The notes: a model not told the origin generated them from the letters alone. 64,000 nucleotides of DNA from Lachnospiraceae bacterium (GCA_021199655.1 JAJQHQ010000095.1:62001-126000), one strand, 5' to 3'. Shown: positions 36,560 to 43,727, counted from the stretch's first letter. Made by a program: numbers and translations.

Positions 36560-37570
36560 ATGGCTTTATTTGAATCATATGAGAGAAGAATTGACAAGAT
36601 CAATTCCGTACTGAACAGCTACGGTATCGCTTCAATCGAGGAAGCGGAGAAGATCACAAAGGACGCAGGACTGGATGTTTACAATCAGATCAAAGGCATT
36701 CAGCCGATCTGTTTTGAGAACGCATGCTGGGCATACACAGTAGGCGCTGCAATCGCTATCAAGAAGAACTGCCGCAAGGCTGCTGACGCAGCTGCAGCAA
36801 TCGGTGAGGGACTTCAGGCATTCTGTATCCCGGGTTCTGTTGCAGATACCCGTAAGGTAGGTCTTGGCCATGGCAACCTTGGTAAGATGCTTCTGGAAGA
36901 AGAGACCGAGTGCTTCGCGTTCCTTGCAGGCCATGAGTCCTTCGCGGCAGCGGAAGGCGCGATCGGTATCGCGGAAAAAGCGAACAAGGTTCGTCAGAAA
37001 CCGCTTCGTGTCATCCTGAACGGTCTTGGAAAAGATGCGGCGCAGATCATTTCCAGAATCAACGGTTTTACATATGTAGAGACCGAGTACGATCCCTATA
37101 CCAACGAAGTAAAGGAAGTATATCGTAAGTCCTATTCTGAGGGTCTTCGTGCAAAAGTAAACTGCTACGGCGCGAACAGCGTTCCGGAAGGCGTAGCAAT
37201 CATGTGGAAGGAAAACGTAGACGTTTCCATCACCGGCAACTCCACGAACCCGACCCGTTTCCAGCATCCGGTAGCAGGTACCTACAAGAAAGAGCGCCTT
37301 GAGGCAGGCAAGAAGTACTTCTCCGTAGCATCCGGCGGCGGCACAGGCCGTACCCTGCATCCGGACAACATGGCGGCTGGCCCGGCTTCCTATGGTATGA
37401 CCGATACCCTTGGCCGTATGCATTCCGATGCTCAGTTCGCAGGCTCCTCCTCCGTTCCGGCTCATGTTGAGATGATGGGTCTGATTGGCGCGGGCAACAA
37501 CCCGATGGTTGGTATGACTGTTGCGGTTGCAGTTTCCGTAGAGGAAGCAGCTCAGGCTGGTAAGTTCTAA
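36560..37570 (+). CDS. GGGtGRT family protein
   Basis: A 336-residue protein named for its motif, seen here as SVASGGGTGRTLHPDNMAAGPAS (quoted in part; motif at about 258-264). The function is not established; the constant pairing with the NifU-like gene suggests a role in Fe-S or sulfur chemistry. GGGAGGTG lies before the ATG at 36560. It is the last host gene before the prophage; its stop codon is about 30 bp from the first element of the integrase-site repeats. Confidence 0.85.
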   Translation: MALFESYERRIDKINSVLNSYGIASIEEAEKITKDAGLDVYNQIKGIQPICFENACWAYTVGAAIAIKKNCRKAADAAAAIGEGLQAFCIPGSVADTRKVGLGHGNLGKMLLEEETECFAFLAGHESFAAAEGAIGIAEKANKVRQKPLRVILNGLGKDAAQIISRINGFTYVETEYDPYTNEVKEVYRKSYSEGLRAKVNCYGANSVPEGVAIMWKENVDVSITGNSTNPTRFQHPVAGTYKKERLEAGKKYFSVASGGGTGRTLHPDNMAAGPASYGMTDTLGRMHSDAQFAGSSSVPAHVEMMGLIGAGNNPMVGMTVAVAVSVEEAAQAGKF

Positions 37571-37603
37571 AGAAATGGCTTAAAATCAACGTTTTGGAAT
37601 TAT

Positions 37604-37691
37604 GTAGGAGTGGCTCGTTGCGTTAAATATTGCAGTCACTCCTACATTACTCCTACACTACTCCTACACCGTACTCCTACATTACTCCTAC
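37604..37691. repeat. Arm-type repeat cluster at the left prophage end (putative attL region)
   Basis: ACTCCTAC occurs five times, at 37638, 37649, 37660, 37673 and 37684, with spacings of 11, 11, 13 and 11 bp, so mostly one helical turn apart. An inverted copy GTAGGAGT lies at 37604, giving a 10-bp perfect arm pair TGTAGGAGTG/CACTCCTACA. Tyrosine integrases with an N-terminal arm-binding domain use such clusters. The crossover core cannot be placed because the right end is outside the window. Confidence 0.6.
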
Positions 37692-37773
37692 ACTCATTTT
37701 GTAGGGTTCTTCCGAGAAAACAAAAAGAGCCGCCGTGGTGGGACGACTCTCTTCGTTATGGAGGTCATACAAC

Positions 37774-37869
37774 CTAGTCTTCGCTAGGAGCATAACCTAA
37801 TTCATGAATTAACCGAATATATTCAGCTAACTCTTCGGGATCAATGTCCCGGTTGTTATTTTCAGTCAT
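37774..37869 (-). CDS. 31-residue hypothetical protein downstream of the integrase
   Basis: A tiny acidic protein (MTENNNRDIDPEELAEYI, then RLIHELGYAPSED). A very strong ribosome site, GAAAGGAGGTGAT, precedes its ATG at 37869, which argues it is translated; a longer frame reading back into the integrase lacks such a site. It follows the integrase stop by 62 bp on the same strand. It may be a small accessory factor for integration, but nothing in the sequence shows this; it is too short and acidic for a typical excisionase. Confidence 0.6.
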   Translation of the reverse strand: MTENNNRDIDPEELAEYIRLIHELGYAPSED

Positions 37870-37931
37870 ACCAATCACCTCCTTTCTCGGATGTTCCATA
37901 TAAGTAAGGTGGCTTGCGCTGGATTCACAGG

Positions 37932-39170
37932 TCATCTTATTTTTTCGATTTCCGTCTGCAACCATTGCACGTCCCGCTCTGTATACACCTTTTCGGTTAT
38001 ATCTGTTATTGCATGTCCAACCATATACTTGATTGCATATTCATCTACACCAGCTTTTTTGGCCATTGTGACAAATTGTTTTCGACCGTCGTGAGGACGA
38101 TGCTCTGGGTTAATCTGTAACGCCGCGCAAATTATACCAAACCTATGCCTGTACTTATCGTACGTAAACTTGATACTGCTTCTATGTGTTGTGCCATCTG
38201 TGCAATTGATCAGATACTCGCTTCCAATGCTCACAGCTTCATCGTATAGCTTCTTCACGAGTGATCTGATTCTCGTATGGATAGGAACCAACCGATTGAC
38301 GCCAGCCTCCGTTTTCATCCCGCCCGTAAACGTCCAGTTTTCCAAATCTACGTTCTTCAGCTCTATTAGCCCTAGTTCTTGAGGTCTCCAACCGGAATAG
38401 CATTGTATCAAAACCACATTAACATATGGCATTGTGTCTACGTTATCCCACAGTTTCTGCAGTTCCTCCTCGGTAAACGGAATATGCCCACGTTTAGTGT
38501 CTTCCTTCTCCTTGATTATATCTGAAGAAACATTGAATGTTCTGGCGTAGTTCTTGTCTACGATCTCATACTCAAGTGCGTAATCGAACATGAGATTAGC
38601 CAACGACTTCATACGAGCTTTTGTGCCGGCAGTGGGATGATGAACCTCACCCTTGATTACGCAGGTTCCGTCGTCCATGCATCCTTTAATGTGTCTTGCT
38701 CTTACATCGCGGGCTCGCATATGGTATATATCTGAAAAATAAGCCCAAGCCGATGTTACGGTTCGAATGCCCGACGTTGAGTTCAACGTTTTGAAATACT
38801 CTTCACTCCACTTTTCATAAAGTTCTTTGACTGTCATGTCATCCGATAGGTCGTACGGATTCTTATTATATTCAGCCAAAGCTAAATAAGCATCATTATA
38901 CGTTGCAAAATATGACTCTGGTTTAAGGGGTTTACATAGGAACCGACCTGATTCGGTTTTGCCTACGGGTACCATTACTCTGAATGGTTTTCTTAGATTT
39001 CTCCCTTTGATCTCGGAGATTTGACCAAATCCGTTAGGGAGACGACGGCGTTTATTGCTAGTTGCTCGCGGTCGTGAGTTTCGCGTTGGCTTCAAGGGGT
39101 ATCCACAATGTGGACAGGTTGCTGCGTTACTACTCACTTGAAGCTCGCATTCTGGACATTTAACCAGCAT
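37932..39170 (-). CDS. int: Tyrosine-family phage integrase with N-terminal zinc ribbon
   Basis: A 412-residue site-specific recombinase. Residues about 1-25 form a zinc ribbon (CPECELQ...CPHCGYPL). The SAM-like core-binding domain is about 100-190, and the catalytic domain carries the first Arg in YSGWRPQELG, HxxR in RPHDGRKQFV, His in MVGHAIT, and the nucleophile Tyr in EKVYTERD. It is transcribed leftward toward the repeat cluster at 37604-37691, the usual position next to attL. Its promoter is consensus-like (39204-39232). AAAGGAAGTGAG precedes the ATG. Confidence 0.93.
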   Translation of the reverse strand: MLVKCPECELQVSSNAATCPHCGYPLKPTRNSRPRATSNKRRRLPNGFGQISEIKGRNLRKPFRVMVPVGKTESGRFLCKPLKPESYFATYNDAYLALAEYNKNPYDLSDDMTVKELYEKWSEEYFKTLNSTSGIRTVTSAWAYFSDIYHMRARDVRARHIKGCMDDGTCVIKGEVHHPTAGTKARMKSLANLMFDYALEYEIVDKNYARTFNVSSDIIKEKEDTKRGHIPFTEEELQKLWDNVDTMPYVNVVLIQCYSGWRPQELGLIELKNVDLENWTFTGGMKTEAGVNRLVPIHTRIRSLVKKLYDEAVSIGSEYLINCTDGTTHRSSIKFTYDKYRHRFGIICAALQINPEHRPHDGRKQFVTMAKKAGVDEYAIKYMVGHAITDITEKVYTERDVQWLQTEIEKIR

Positions 39171-39203
39171 ATGCTCACTTCCTTTTATTTTGTTGATTGA
39201 ATT

Positions 39204-39232
39204 AATATACCCGAAGATGTAGGATTAGTCAA
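39204..39232 (-). promoter_or_regulatory. Promoter of the integrase gene
   Basis: On the - strand: TTGACT, exactly 17 bp, then TATATT, ending 34 bp before the integrase start. The flanks TGTTGA (39191) and TCAACA (39229) form an inverted repeat around it that could be an operator. Confidence 0.8.
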
Positions 39233-39256
39233 CATATTTTTACGGAGGTGTACGAA

Positions 39257-39580
39257 TTGGTTAAGGTAGGAGTAACTGTATGTCCGTATTGTGGTGGTGT
39301 ACTTGAGCATTATGACACTGTGCAAAGGACCGCCTTAGGCAAACGGAGAGTAAAGAAGACATTATATTTGGACCGGGACAGATGCCAACGGTGCGGGAGA
39401 TACCATCGAGAAATCCCTGATACAATCTACCCGTACAAGCAGTACGAAGCGGATATTGTGGATGGTGTCAGGGAGGGCTTGATTACGAACGAGACACTGG
39501 GGTTTGAGGACTTTCCTTGCGATTCGACTATCATAAGGTGGACTACGCATTTTACGCAAAATTTGCAGTTTTTATTATGA
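39257..39580 (+). CDS. Zinc-ribbon protein of DUF6431 type, 3' end altered
   Basis: A 107-residue protein with two CxxC pairs (VCPYCGGVLEHYD and CQRCGRYHREIPDTIYPYKQY) and a middle helix EADIVDGVREG. This resembles the DUF6431 family, small zinc proteins common in Clostridia. The start is a TTG at 39257, 8 bp after GGAGG. The last residues (TQNLQFLL) are encoded by a copy of the repeated phage leader (39555 onward). The natural C-terminus was therefore probably replaced by recombination at the leader, and the protein may be truncated. Confidence 0.65.
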   Translation: MVKVGVTVCPYCGGVLEHYDTVQRTALGKRRVKKTLYLDRDRCQRCGRYHREIPDTIYPYKQYEADIVDGVREGLITNETLGFEDFPCDSTIIRWTTHFTQNLQFLL

Positions 39581-39588
39581 GAGAGAAG
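39555..39588 (+). promoter_or_regulatory. Phage leader element, copy 1
   Basis: CGCAAAATTTGCAG then TTTTTATTATGAGAGAG. It overlaps the 3' end of the DUF6431 gene and flanks the structured element on its left. Confidence 0.65.
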
Positions 39589-39589
39589 A

Positions 39590-39850
39590 AACTGGTAGAG
39601 CCAGCCTGAAGAAACTCGTGAGAGTGAAGAATCAGGTGCCTTCAGGGGTCTTGTAACCGTGACGGTGAGAAACCAAAACGAGGTGCAGAAGTTACGAGAA
39701 TGAACGAAGGCTAAGTCGGATTCGGAGTTAGGCGCACTTCAGAAATGGAGAAAAACATGGGAATGTATGGTCTTAGAGAAAGTCTAAGCTGTGCAAAAAG
39801 CGTATGGACCGCGGGGAGTACAACCCGTCAGCGAAGTCTAGTGGTGAAAA
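39590..39850 (+). ncRNA. Structured non-coding element, candidate HEARO/omega-RNA
   Basis: About 260 nt with no credible reading frame but many local stems: CCTGA/TCAGG (39605, 39632) enclosing ACTC-GTGA-GAGT, ACCGT/ACGGT (39656), CTAA/TTAG (about 39711-39730), CTTAGA/TCTAAG (39772, 39783) and CGGG/CCCG (39812, 39824). Two leader copies flank it as direct repeats (39555, 39883). Size, stem density, lack of ORF and the nearby ATGA/GTGA resemble HEARO RNAs, the guide RNAs of IsrB-type IS elements; no IsrB gene is present. Identification is from general memory of the class, so it is tentative. Confidence 0.4.
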
Positions 39851-39882
39851 CATTAGCATTCCTCTCATTTTATTTTTCTTTT

Positions 39883-39917
39883 CGCAAAATTTACAGCTTT
39901 TATTATGAGAGAGATAA
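39883..39917 (+). promoter_or_regulatory. Phage leader element, copy 2
   Basis: CGCAAAATTTACAGC then TTTTATTATGAGAGAG and ATAAC. It precedes the secreted-protein gene at 39952. Confidence 0.65.
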
Positions 39918-39951
39918 CTAAAAACAGATCTAATTAAGGAGGATTATTACT

Positions 39952-40242
39952 ATGATTAAAACTTTATTAATGCTGGCTATGGTTGGATTATCTATGACAG
40001 AAAACGTAAACGCTTATACGGATGTTTATGCGATTTATGACACTACATTACCGGAAGGAAATGAATCAACGGTATTTGTTAAGGAGTATCACTATAACAT
40101 CAAAGGCGAACTGTTGGAACTGGAAGAATATGAAACAACATATGGCGAATACACAGGAGTGGAAGTTGAAGAAACAGAAGTGTACGTATCTGATGAATAT
40201 TTAGCAGAAGTTGAGTATAACTCTCTCAGCAACAATTGGTAG
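39952..40242 (+). CDS. Small secreted phage-encoded protein
   Basis: 96 residues with a clear signal peptide (IKTLLMLAMVGLSMTENVNA, likely cut before YTD) and an acidic, Tyr/Glu-rich mature part of about 75 residues. No family recognised. It has its own leader (39883) and AAGGAGG ribosome site. Because it is exported and lies in the early/accessory region, a cell-surface role such as superinfection exclusion is possible but not shown. Confidence 0.65.
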   Translation: MIKTLLMLAMVGLSMTENVNAYTDVYAIYDTTLPEGNESTVFVKEYHYNIKGELLELEEYETTYGEYTGVEVEETEVYVSDEYLAEVEYNSLSNNW

Positions 40243-40266
40243 GGGGCACATTGCCTCTTACTTTTT

Positions 40267-40303
40267 CGCAAAATCTACAATCTCCTTTATGCAAAGGATA
40301 ACT
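40267..40303 (+). promoter_or_regulatory. Phage leader element, copy 3
   Basis: CGCAAAATCTACAATCTC then CTTTATGCAAAGGATAAC, running directly into a TTATAT site. Confidence 0.7.
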
Positions 40304-40332
40304 TATATCAAATCTGAAAGGAGATTAAAACT

Positions 40333-40563
40333 ATGTTGGAGAAAAAGACAGAGGAACTTATCGAGGTAACAAAGGAGCTTTGGAACACGAGCATGTCAAG
40401 TATTATGGGTGACACGATCATGGCTGGAAACATGGACGAGAAATCAATGAAACTGATGCTGCTCATGAACAAATGCACGAGTACCGCGTTTGAACTGTGT
40501 CTGGAACAGGCAAAAACAAATGATCAGATGATTCAGAAACTGGATGAGTTACTGAGCAGATGA
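40333..40563 (+). CDS. Small hypothetical helical phage protein
   Basis: 76 residues, soluble, Met-rich and helical (EKKTEELIEVTKELWNTSMS, then IMAGNMDEKSMKLMLLMNK). No family recognised. Ribosome site AAAGGAG; own leader upstream (40267) and own terminator downstream (40574), i.e. a single-gene cassette. Confidence 0.65.
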   Translation: MLEKKTEELIEVTKELWNTSMSSIMGDTIMAGNMDEKSMKLMLLMNKCTSTAFELCLEQAKTNDQMIQKLDELLSR

Positions 40564-40573
40564 AACACAACGG

Positions 40574-40602
40574 AGGAGTCCTAACAAGGGCTCTTCTGTT
40601 TT
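40574..40602 (+). terminator. Phage cassette terminator, copy 1
   Basis: AGGAGTCC...GGGCTCTT stem with a short loop, then CTGTTTT. The same sequence recurs at 40868, 41234 and 42275. Confidence 0.85.
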
Positions 40603-40637
40603 CTACAAATGTTACATCCTTCTTTATGAGATAAAAC
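40602..40637 (+). promoter_or_regulatory. Phage leader element, copy 4
   Basis: TCTACAAATGTTACATC then CTTCTTTATGAGATAAAAC. The 5' part is diverged. Confidence 0.55.
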
Positions 40638-40656
40638 ATAAGGAGGAATTATATTT

Positions 40657-40878
40657 ATGAACAGAGAGGACGAAGTATTAACTGAAACTATGGCAATTTG
40701 TGATGTAGTCATTTGGGGTTTTCTACAGTGGTTCGTGCATATAGTAAATTATGACACTAGTACCGTAGAATTCCTTAACGACGTAAGCTGGTTGTTTCTA
40801 GTGATGGCGGTGATTTTTGGATTAAGCGTGATAATAGGTAAAATCCGAAAGAAATTATCTCACAAGGAGGAGTCCTAA
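40657..40878 (+). CDS. Small phage membrane protein
   Basis: 73 residues with two hydrophobic segments (about 13-30, AICDVVIWGFLQWFVHIV, and about 44-62, WLFLVMAVIFGLSVIIG) and a basic/acidic end. No family recognised. AAGGAGG is followed by a TTATAT site right before the ATG. The stop codon lies inside the terminator stem at 40868. Confidence 0.62.
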   Translation: MNREDEVLTETMAICDVVIWGFLQWFVHIVNYDTSTVEFLNDVSWLFLVMAVIFGLSVIIGKIRKKLSHKEES

Positions 40879-40895
40879 CAAGGGCTCTTCTGTTT
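40868..40895 (+). terminator. Phage cassette terminator, copy 2, overlapping a stop codon
   Basis: AGGAGTCC/GGGCTCTT stem, then CTGTTTG. The last codons of the membrane protein gene (Glu-Ser-stop) are encoded by the stem. Confidence 0.8.
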
Positions 40896-40896
40896 G

Positions 40897-40933
40897 CGCA
40901 AAATTTGCAATCTCCTTTATGCAAAGAATAACT
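40897..40933 (+). promoter_or_regulatory. Phage leader element, copy 5
   Basis: CGCAAAATTTGCAATCTC then CTTTATGCAAAGAATAAC, followed by TTATATTT and the ribosome site. Nearly identical to copy 3. Confidence 0.75.
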
Positions 40934-40957
40934 TATATTTCGAAAGGAGAAACTATC

Positions 40958-41224
40958 ATGGAACTGAATGAAATCAAAGTTGAGGGAACTGTAGAGGAAG
41001 TAAGAGCAATACTTGATGCAGTAAATGAGTTGATGCCTTATGTGGACGACGCTCTGAAGAAGGGCAAAGTTCATAGAGCATTAACGATGTTGAACGGCAT
41101 TGGGTTGACTTATACCCGCTATGAAACCGCAGTATTTGAGAAAGAGAAGGCTGCAGATAGCATATCTTGGCTGAAGAACAGAGTTGAGATTGCAAAAATG
41201 GATGTATTAAAAGACGAAGAGTAA
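40958..41224 (+). CDS. Small hypothetical helical phage protein
   Basis: 88 residues (MELNEIKVEGTVEEVRAIL, then a helical middle and LKNRVEIAKMDVLKDEE at the end). Soluble, no family recognised. The ATG at 40958 follows GAAAGGAG; the upstream in-frame ATG lies inside the leader and is rejected. Single-gene cassette with leader 40897 and terminator 41234. Confidence 0.65.
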   Translation: MELNEIKVEGTVEEVRAILDAVNELMPYVDDALKKGKVHRALTMLNGIGLTYTRYETAVFEKEKAADSISWLKNRVEIAKMDVLKDEE

Positions 41225-41233
41225 ACACAACGG

Positions 41234-41262
41234 AGGAGTCCTAGCAAGGGCTCTTCTGTTTT
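41234..41262 (+). terminator. Phage cassette terminator, copy 3
   Basis: AGGAGTCC/GGGCTCTT stem (loop differs by one base from copy 1), then CTGTTTTC. Confidence 0.85.
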
Positions 41263-41325
41263 CACTTGAGTTGCTTAGCTAGAATAGAACATTTAATCTA
41301 GGATAGTTTTGAAAGGAGGACAACT

Positions 41326-41577
41326 ATGGAAACTATTAATTTTGCTGAGGGATCAGTTCCTGTTGGAGTAGCGGCGAGAGTTTATGGCAAGGATGCCTGT
41401 TGGGTGAGAGCCGGAATCATAGCGGGATGGCTTCCGATCGGCAAAGCTACTCGTGGAGGTAAACTCATAACAAACGTGGATGAGATGAACAGTAAATATG
41501 GGCGTATCAGTTATTATATTTCACCACAGAAGTTGTATGAGGATACCGGCTACATATGGAAAGGGGAACGACATTGA
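41326..41577 (+). CDS. Small phage protein with helix-turn-helix-like N-terminus
   Basis: 83 residues (GSVPVGVAARVYGKDACWVRAG, then GWLPIGKATRGGKL and YYISPQKLYEDTGYIW). The first part, with a turn before a 'recognition-like' helix and GWLPIG, resembles excisionase/MerR-type DNA-binding modules. If so, it could be the excisionase or a small regulator; unproven. The stop overlaps the next gene's TTG start. Ribosome site AAAGGAGG. Confidence 0.6.
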   Translation: METINFAEGSVPVGVAARVYGKDACWVRAGIIAGWLPIGKATRGGKLITNVDEMNSKYGRISYYISPQKLYEDTGYIWKGERH

Positions 41578-41957
41578 AACACCTGTCACAAAGCAACCGA
41601 TACTGGCTGGAAGAAAACCGCTACAAAGAGCTTAAGTATTTCTGTCTCCAGTATCCCGAATGGAAGAAGCAGTATATGAGCTTAACCGGTTTGAGTCAGG
41701 CACCTGAGAATCCGACTCAGAAAACCGGTCATGGTAACCCAACGGCGAGGTGCGCGATTGCTATGGATGAGCTGGATACCAAGATGGCTAAGGTCGAGCA
41801 GGCCGCTAAGGAGACTGATACGATTCTGGCGAATTATATTTTGCGGGGAGTAACAGAAGGTTTGTCTTACGGTCAGCTTGAGCCACCCTGCAGCAGAGAT
41901 ACATACTACCGCTACTGCAGAAAGTTCTTTTGGACACTCGACCAGATAAAGAGTTGA
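41574..41957 (+). CDS. Phage protein with C-terminal HTH-like end
   Basis: 127 residues starting at TTG 41574 (KHLSQSNRYWLEENRYKELK), with AAAGGGG 8 bp upstream. The closing CSRDTYYRYCRKFFWTLDQ looks like a helix-turn-helix, as in ArpU/RinA-like phage transcription regulators, but I cannot confirm family membership. The start overlaps the stop of the upstream HTH-like gene, so the two are coupled. No terminator follows directly; a leader copy begins at its stop codon. Confidence 0.6.
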   Translation: MKHLSQSNRYWLEENRYKELKYFCLQYPEWKKQYMSLTGLSQAPENPTQKTGHGNPTARCAIAMDELDTKMAKVEQAAKETDTILANYILRGVTEGLSYGQLEPPCSRDTYYRYCRKFFWTLDQIKS

Positions 41958-41993
41958 CGCAAGATTTACATTCTTCTTTATGAAAGAATATTA
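41958..41993 (+). promoter_or_regulatory. Phage leader element, copy 6
   Basis: CGCAAGATTTACATTCTT then CTTTATGAAAGAATATT, starting at the stop codon of the preceding gene. Confidence 0.7.
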
Positions 41994-42013
41994 AATCTAA
42001 GGAGGATACAATT

Positions 42014-42265
42014 ATGGCAGAGTCAAAAGTAAAGAAAGAAGAGCTTGCGGAGTTGATGCGGCTGGTCGATTCTTGGTTCGACGTGGTCCACAAAGAATTG
42101 GACGATCCCCGGGCTTCGGGTGATTGCGTTCTTGCTGCTTTGTGGTGTTGCGGGTCCAGTATCGGCAACGCGGCTAAGCATGTTTGTTATGAAGGTTTTA
42201 CTGTTGAGGTAGCCACGAAATCAATGTCTCGTGATCTGGAATTCGTTAAGAGTTTGAAAAAATGA
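42014..42265 (+). CDS. Small hypothetical phage protein
   Basis: 83 residues, soluble, with a helical first half (KKEELAELMRLVDSWFD) and a Cys-containing middle (CVLAALWCCGSSIGNAAK). No family recognised. AAGGAGG ribosome site; cassette leader 41958 and terminator 42275. Confidence 0.63.
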   Translation: MAESKVKKEELAELMRLVDSWFDVVHKELDDPRASGDCVLAALWCCGSSIGNAAKHVCYEGFTVEVATKSMSRDLEFVKSLKK

Positions 42266-42274
42266 AACAAGCGG

Positions 42275-42306
42275 AGGAGTCCTAACAAGGGCTCTTCTGT
42301 TTTATT
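42275..42306 (+). terminator. Phage cassette terminator, copy 4
   Basis: AGGAGTCC/GGGCTCTT stem, then CTGTTTTATT. Confidence 0.85.
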
Positions 42307-42330
42307 AATCAAAAGAAAGGAGGAACTGTC

Positions 42331-42492
42331 ATGACAAATTTTAAAGATTTCTTTTTGGGGTGTGCTGTAGGAGTAGGCATCTGCGGAGCTGTGTACGGAA
42401 TCGCAAAGGTGGTACGCTGGACGATCCGGAAACTCGACTCTAAGTACATTCCTGTGGACAAGGTTTCGCAGGATTCACAGCTGTTCTTATGA
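42331..42492 (+). CDS. 53-residue phage membrane protein
   Basis: A short gene with one hydrophobic stretch (DFFLGCAVGVGICGAVYGIA) and a basic following segment (KVVRWTIRKLD). AAAGGAGG lies 8 bp before the ATG. Its 3' end contains leader copy 7, which serves the next gene. No family recognised; small one-TM proteins of this kind are common in phage early regions. Confidence 0.6.
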   Translation: MTNFKDFFLGCAVGVGICGAVYGIAKVVRWTIRKLDSKYIPVDKVSQDSQLFL

Positions 42493-42497
42493 GAAAC
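42467..42497 (+). promoter_or_regulatory. Phage leader element, copy 7 (inside a gene end)
   Basis: CGCAGGATTCACAGC then TGTTCTTATGAGAAAC, overlapping the last codons of the 53-residue gene and followed by TTATATTTCG. Confidence 0.6.
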
Positions 42498-42523
42498 TAT
42501 TATATTTCGAAAGGAGAAGAACT

Positions 42524-42955
42524 ATGAGTACAGAAGACTTAGAAGTTAGTCTGGAGGAAGCAAACGGTGAGATGAGAATGATACACGAGCAGATGTGCAA
42601 CATTTCTGATCCGTTTTCAGAGGAGTACAAAGAATTGACGAAGAAATGGGACTTCTGGCATTCGAGAGCAAAGGAAATCAAAGCACAGATTGTTGAGATT
42701 GAGAAATTTGAGCGAGAGCAAGAAAACAGAGAAGAATCTGCCAAAGCTGAGCACAAATGGAAGATTATTGACGTCGGTGTAAAAGTATTTTTGGGAGTTC
42801 TTGGAGTCGGAGCTACATTCGGATCGCAGGTCTATGCATCCCGAAAACACAAGCAGGAAGTTGAGGAAGGGTTTAAATTCGAAGAAACCGGAACCTTCAC
42901 CAGCAACACGATGAGAGGAATCTTTGGAAGAACTCCCGGATCGAAAAAGATGTAG
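42524..42955 (+). CDS. Phage protein with coiled coil and one membrane segment
   Basis: 143 residues: a long charged helix (about 1-80; EDLEVSLEEANGEMRMIHEQ, KAEHKWKI), a hydrophobic segment (about 84-102, VGVKVFLGVLGVGATFGSQV) and a basic tail with GIFGRTPGSKKM. This looks like a membrane-anchored coiled coil. No family recognised. GAAAGGAG ribosome site. Terminator follows at 42969. Confidence 0.65.
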   Translation: MSTEDLEVSLEEANGEMRMIHEQMCNISDPFSEEYKELTKKWDFWHSRAKEIKAQIVEIEKFEREQENREESAKAEHKWKIIDVGVKVFLGVLGVGATFGSQVYASRKHKQEVEEGFKFEETGTFTSNTMRGIFGRTPGSKKM

Positions 42956-42968
42956 TTTAACAGAGCAG

Positions 42969-43005
42969 AAAGGGCTATGGAGATTTAGCATGGCCTTTTC
43001 GCTTT
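42969..43005 (+). terminator. Intrinsic terminator
   Basis: AAAGGGCTATG with CATGGCCTTTT (two wobble pairs), followed by CGCTTTTCTT. Confidence 0.75.
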
Positions 43006-43069
43006 TCTTAAACTTCGGACTCACAGGACCGTCGGATGTGTTATTGTGATATAAGAGGTGAAGTAGGCG

Positions 43070-43429
43070 ATGAGATATCACACAGAAAAACCGGAACTGT
43101 ACAGCACCATGTATGGTGAGACTTATATTTGCGACCATCCGGTTTACAACAGATGCACACTGTACAAGATTGGAGATAAAGGTCTTGCAGTTATCCAGCA
43201 GCGGTTCAATCCGGCTAATAAACAGACTTGGTGGGGAACAATAGACCCGTGGCTGACTGACCAATTATATTTGCATCCTAAGTTTAAAGCTTTCTTCGAT
43301 GAACGTGCGGGTGAGTGTGTAGACGGCCTGTATCCTACAGTTAGCATCCGACAGATCATGTGGGCGTTGAAAATGAAGCCCCTGCAGCGTCAGAGATGGG
43401 AGACCTTGTTCGATAGAAGAGAGGTTTGA
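43070..43429 (+). CDS. Hypothetical phage protein
   Basis: 119 residues, soluble (YICDHPVYNRCTLYKIGDKG, QQRFNPANKQTWWGTIDPWL, RQRWETLFDRREV at the end). It has Trp/Tyr-rich conserved-looking blocks but I do not recognise the family. A ribosome site AGGTGAAG precedes the ATG at 43070. The stop codon (TGA) abuts leader copy 8. Confidence 0.62.
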   Translation: MRYHTEKPELYSTMYGETYICDHPVYNRCTLYKIGDKGLAVIQQRFNPANKQTWWGTIDPWLTDQLYLHPKFKAFFDERAGECVDGLYPTVSIRQIMWALKMKPLQRQRWETLFDRREV

Positions 43430-43466
43430 CGCAAGATTCACATGCCTCTTTATGAGAATAAATCAT
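43430..43466 (+). promoter_or_regulatory. Phage leader element, copy 8
   Basis: CGCAAGATTCACATGC then CTCTTTATGAGAATAAATC, starting at the upstream stop codon. Confidence 0.7.
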
Positions 43467-43482
43467 AAGGAGGATTATATTT

Positions 43483-43683
43483 ATGAAGGCAATAAAGAAG
43501 GTTTTCAGCGTGATTGGAATATTGATTGGGTGCGCATTCGTACTAATGATTTTAGGAACGGTGACTCTGGGGTTATCAATTAACTTCGGATTCAAGACGT
43601 TCCTGATAATGGACGGTGCATTCGTGGTGTTCCTGATCATTAAGAAAATCGTCAAGAAAGCTCGTAAAACAGAAACCGCGTGA
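43483..43683 (+). CDS. Small two-helix phage membrane protein
   Basis: 66 residues with a basic start (MKAIKKVFS), two hydrophobic helices (IGILIGCAFVLMILGTVTLG and MDGAFVVFLII) and a Lys/Arg-rich tail. No family recognised. AAGGAGG then TTATATTT lie before the ATG. Terminator at 43696. Confidence 0.6.
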   Translation: MKAIKKVFSVIGILIGCAFVLMILGTVTLGLSINFGFKTFLIMDGAFVVFLIIKKIVKKARKTETA

Positions 43684-43695
43684 TTTAAGCAAAAC

Positions 43696-43727
43696 AAGAG
43701 GTCGAGAAGTATGGCCTCTTAGTTTTT
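43696..43727 (+). terminator. Intrinsic terminator
   Basis: AAGAGGTC with GGCCTCTT (one T-G pair), then AGTTTTTA. Confidence 0.8.

Noticed and set aside
37638..37691. CRISPR array
   Set aside because: The repeat unit is 8 bp with 3-5 bp gaps; there are no spacers and no cas genes.
39590..39850. Group II intron fragment
   Set aside because: The typical GTGYG start, domain V hairpin and a maturase gene were not seen; other structured RNA classes fit better.
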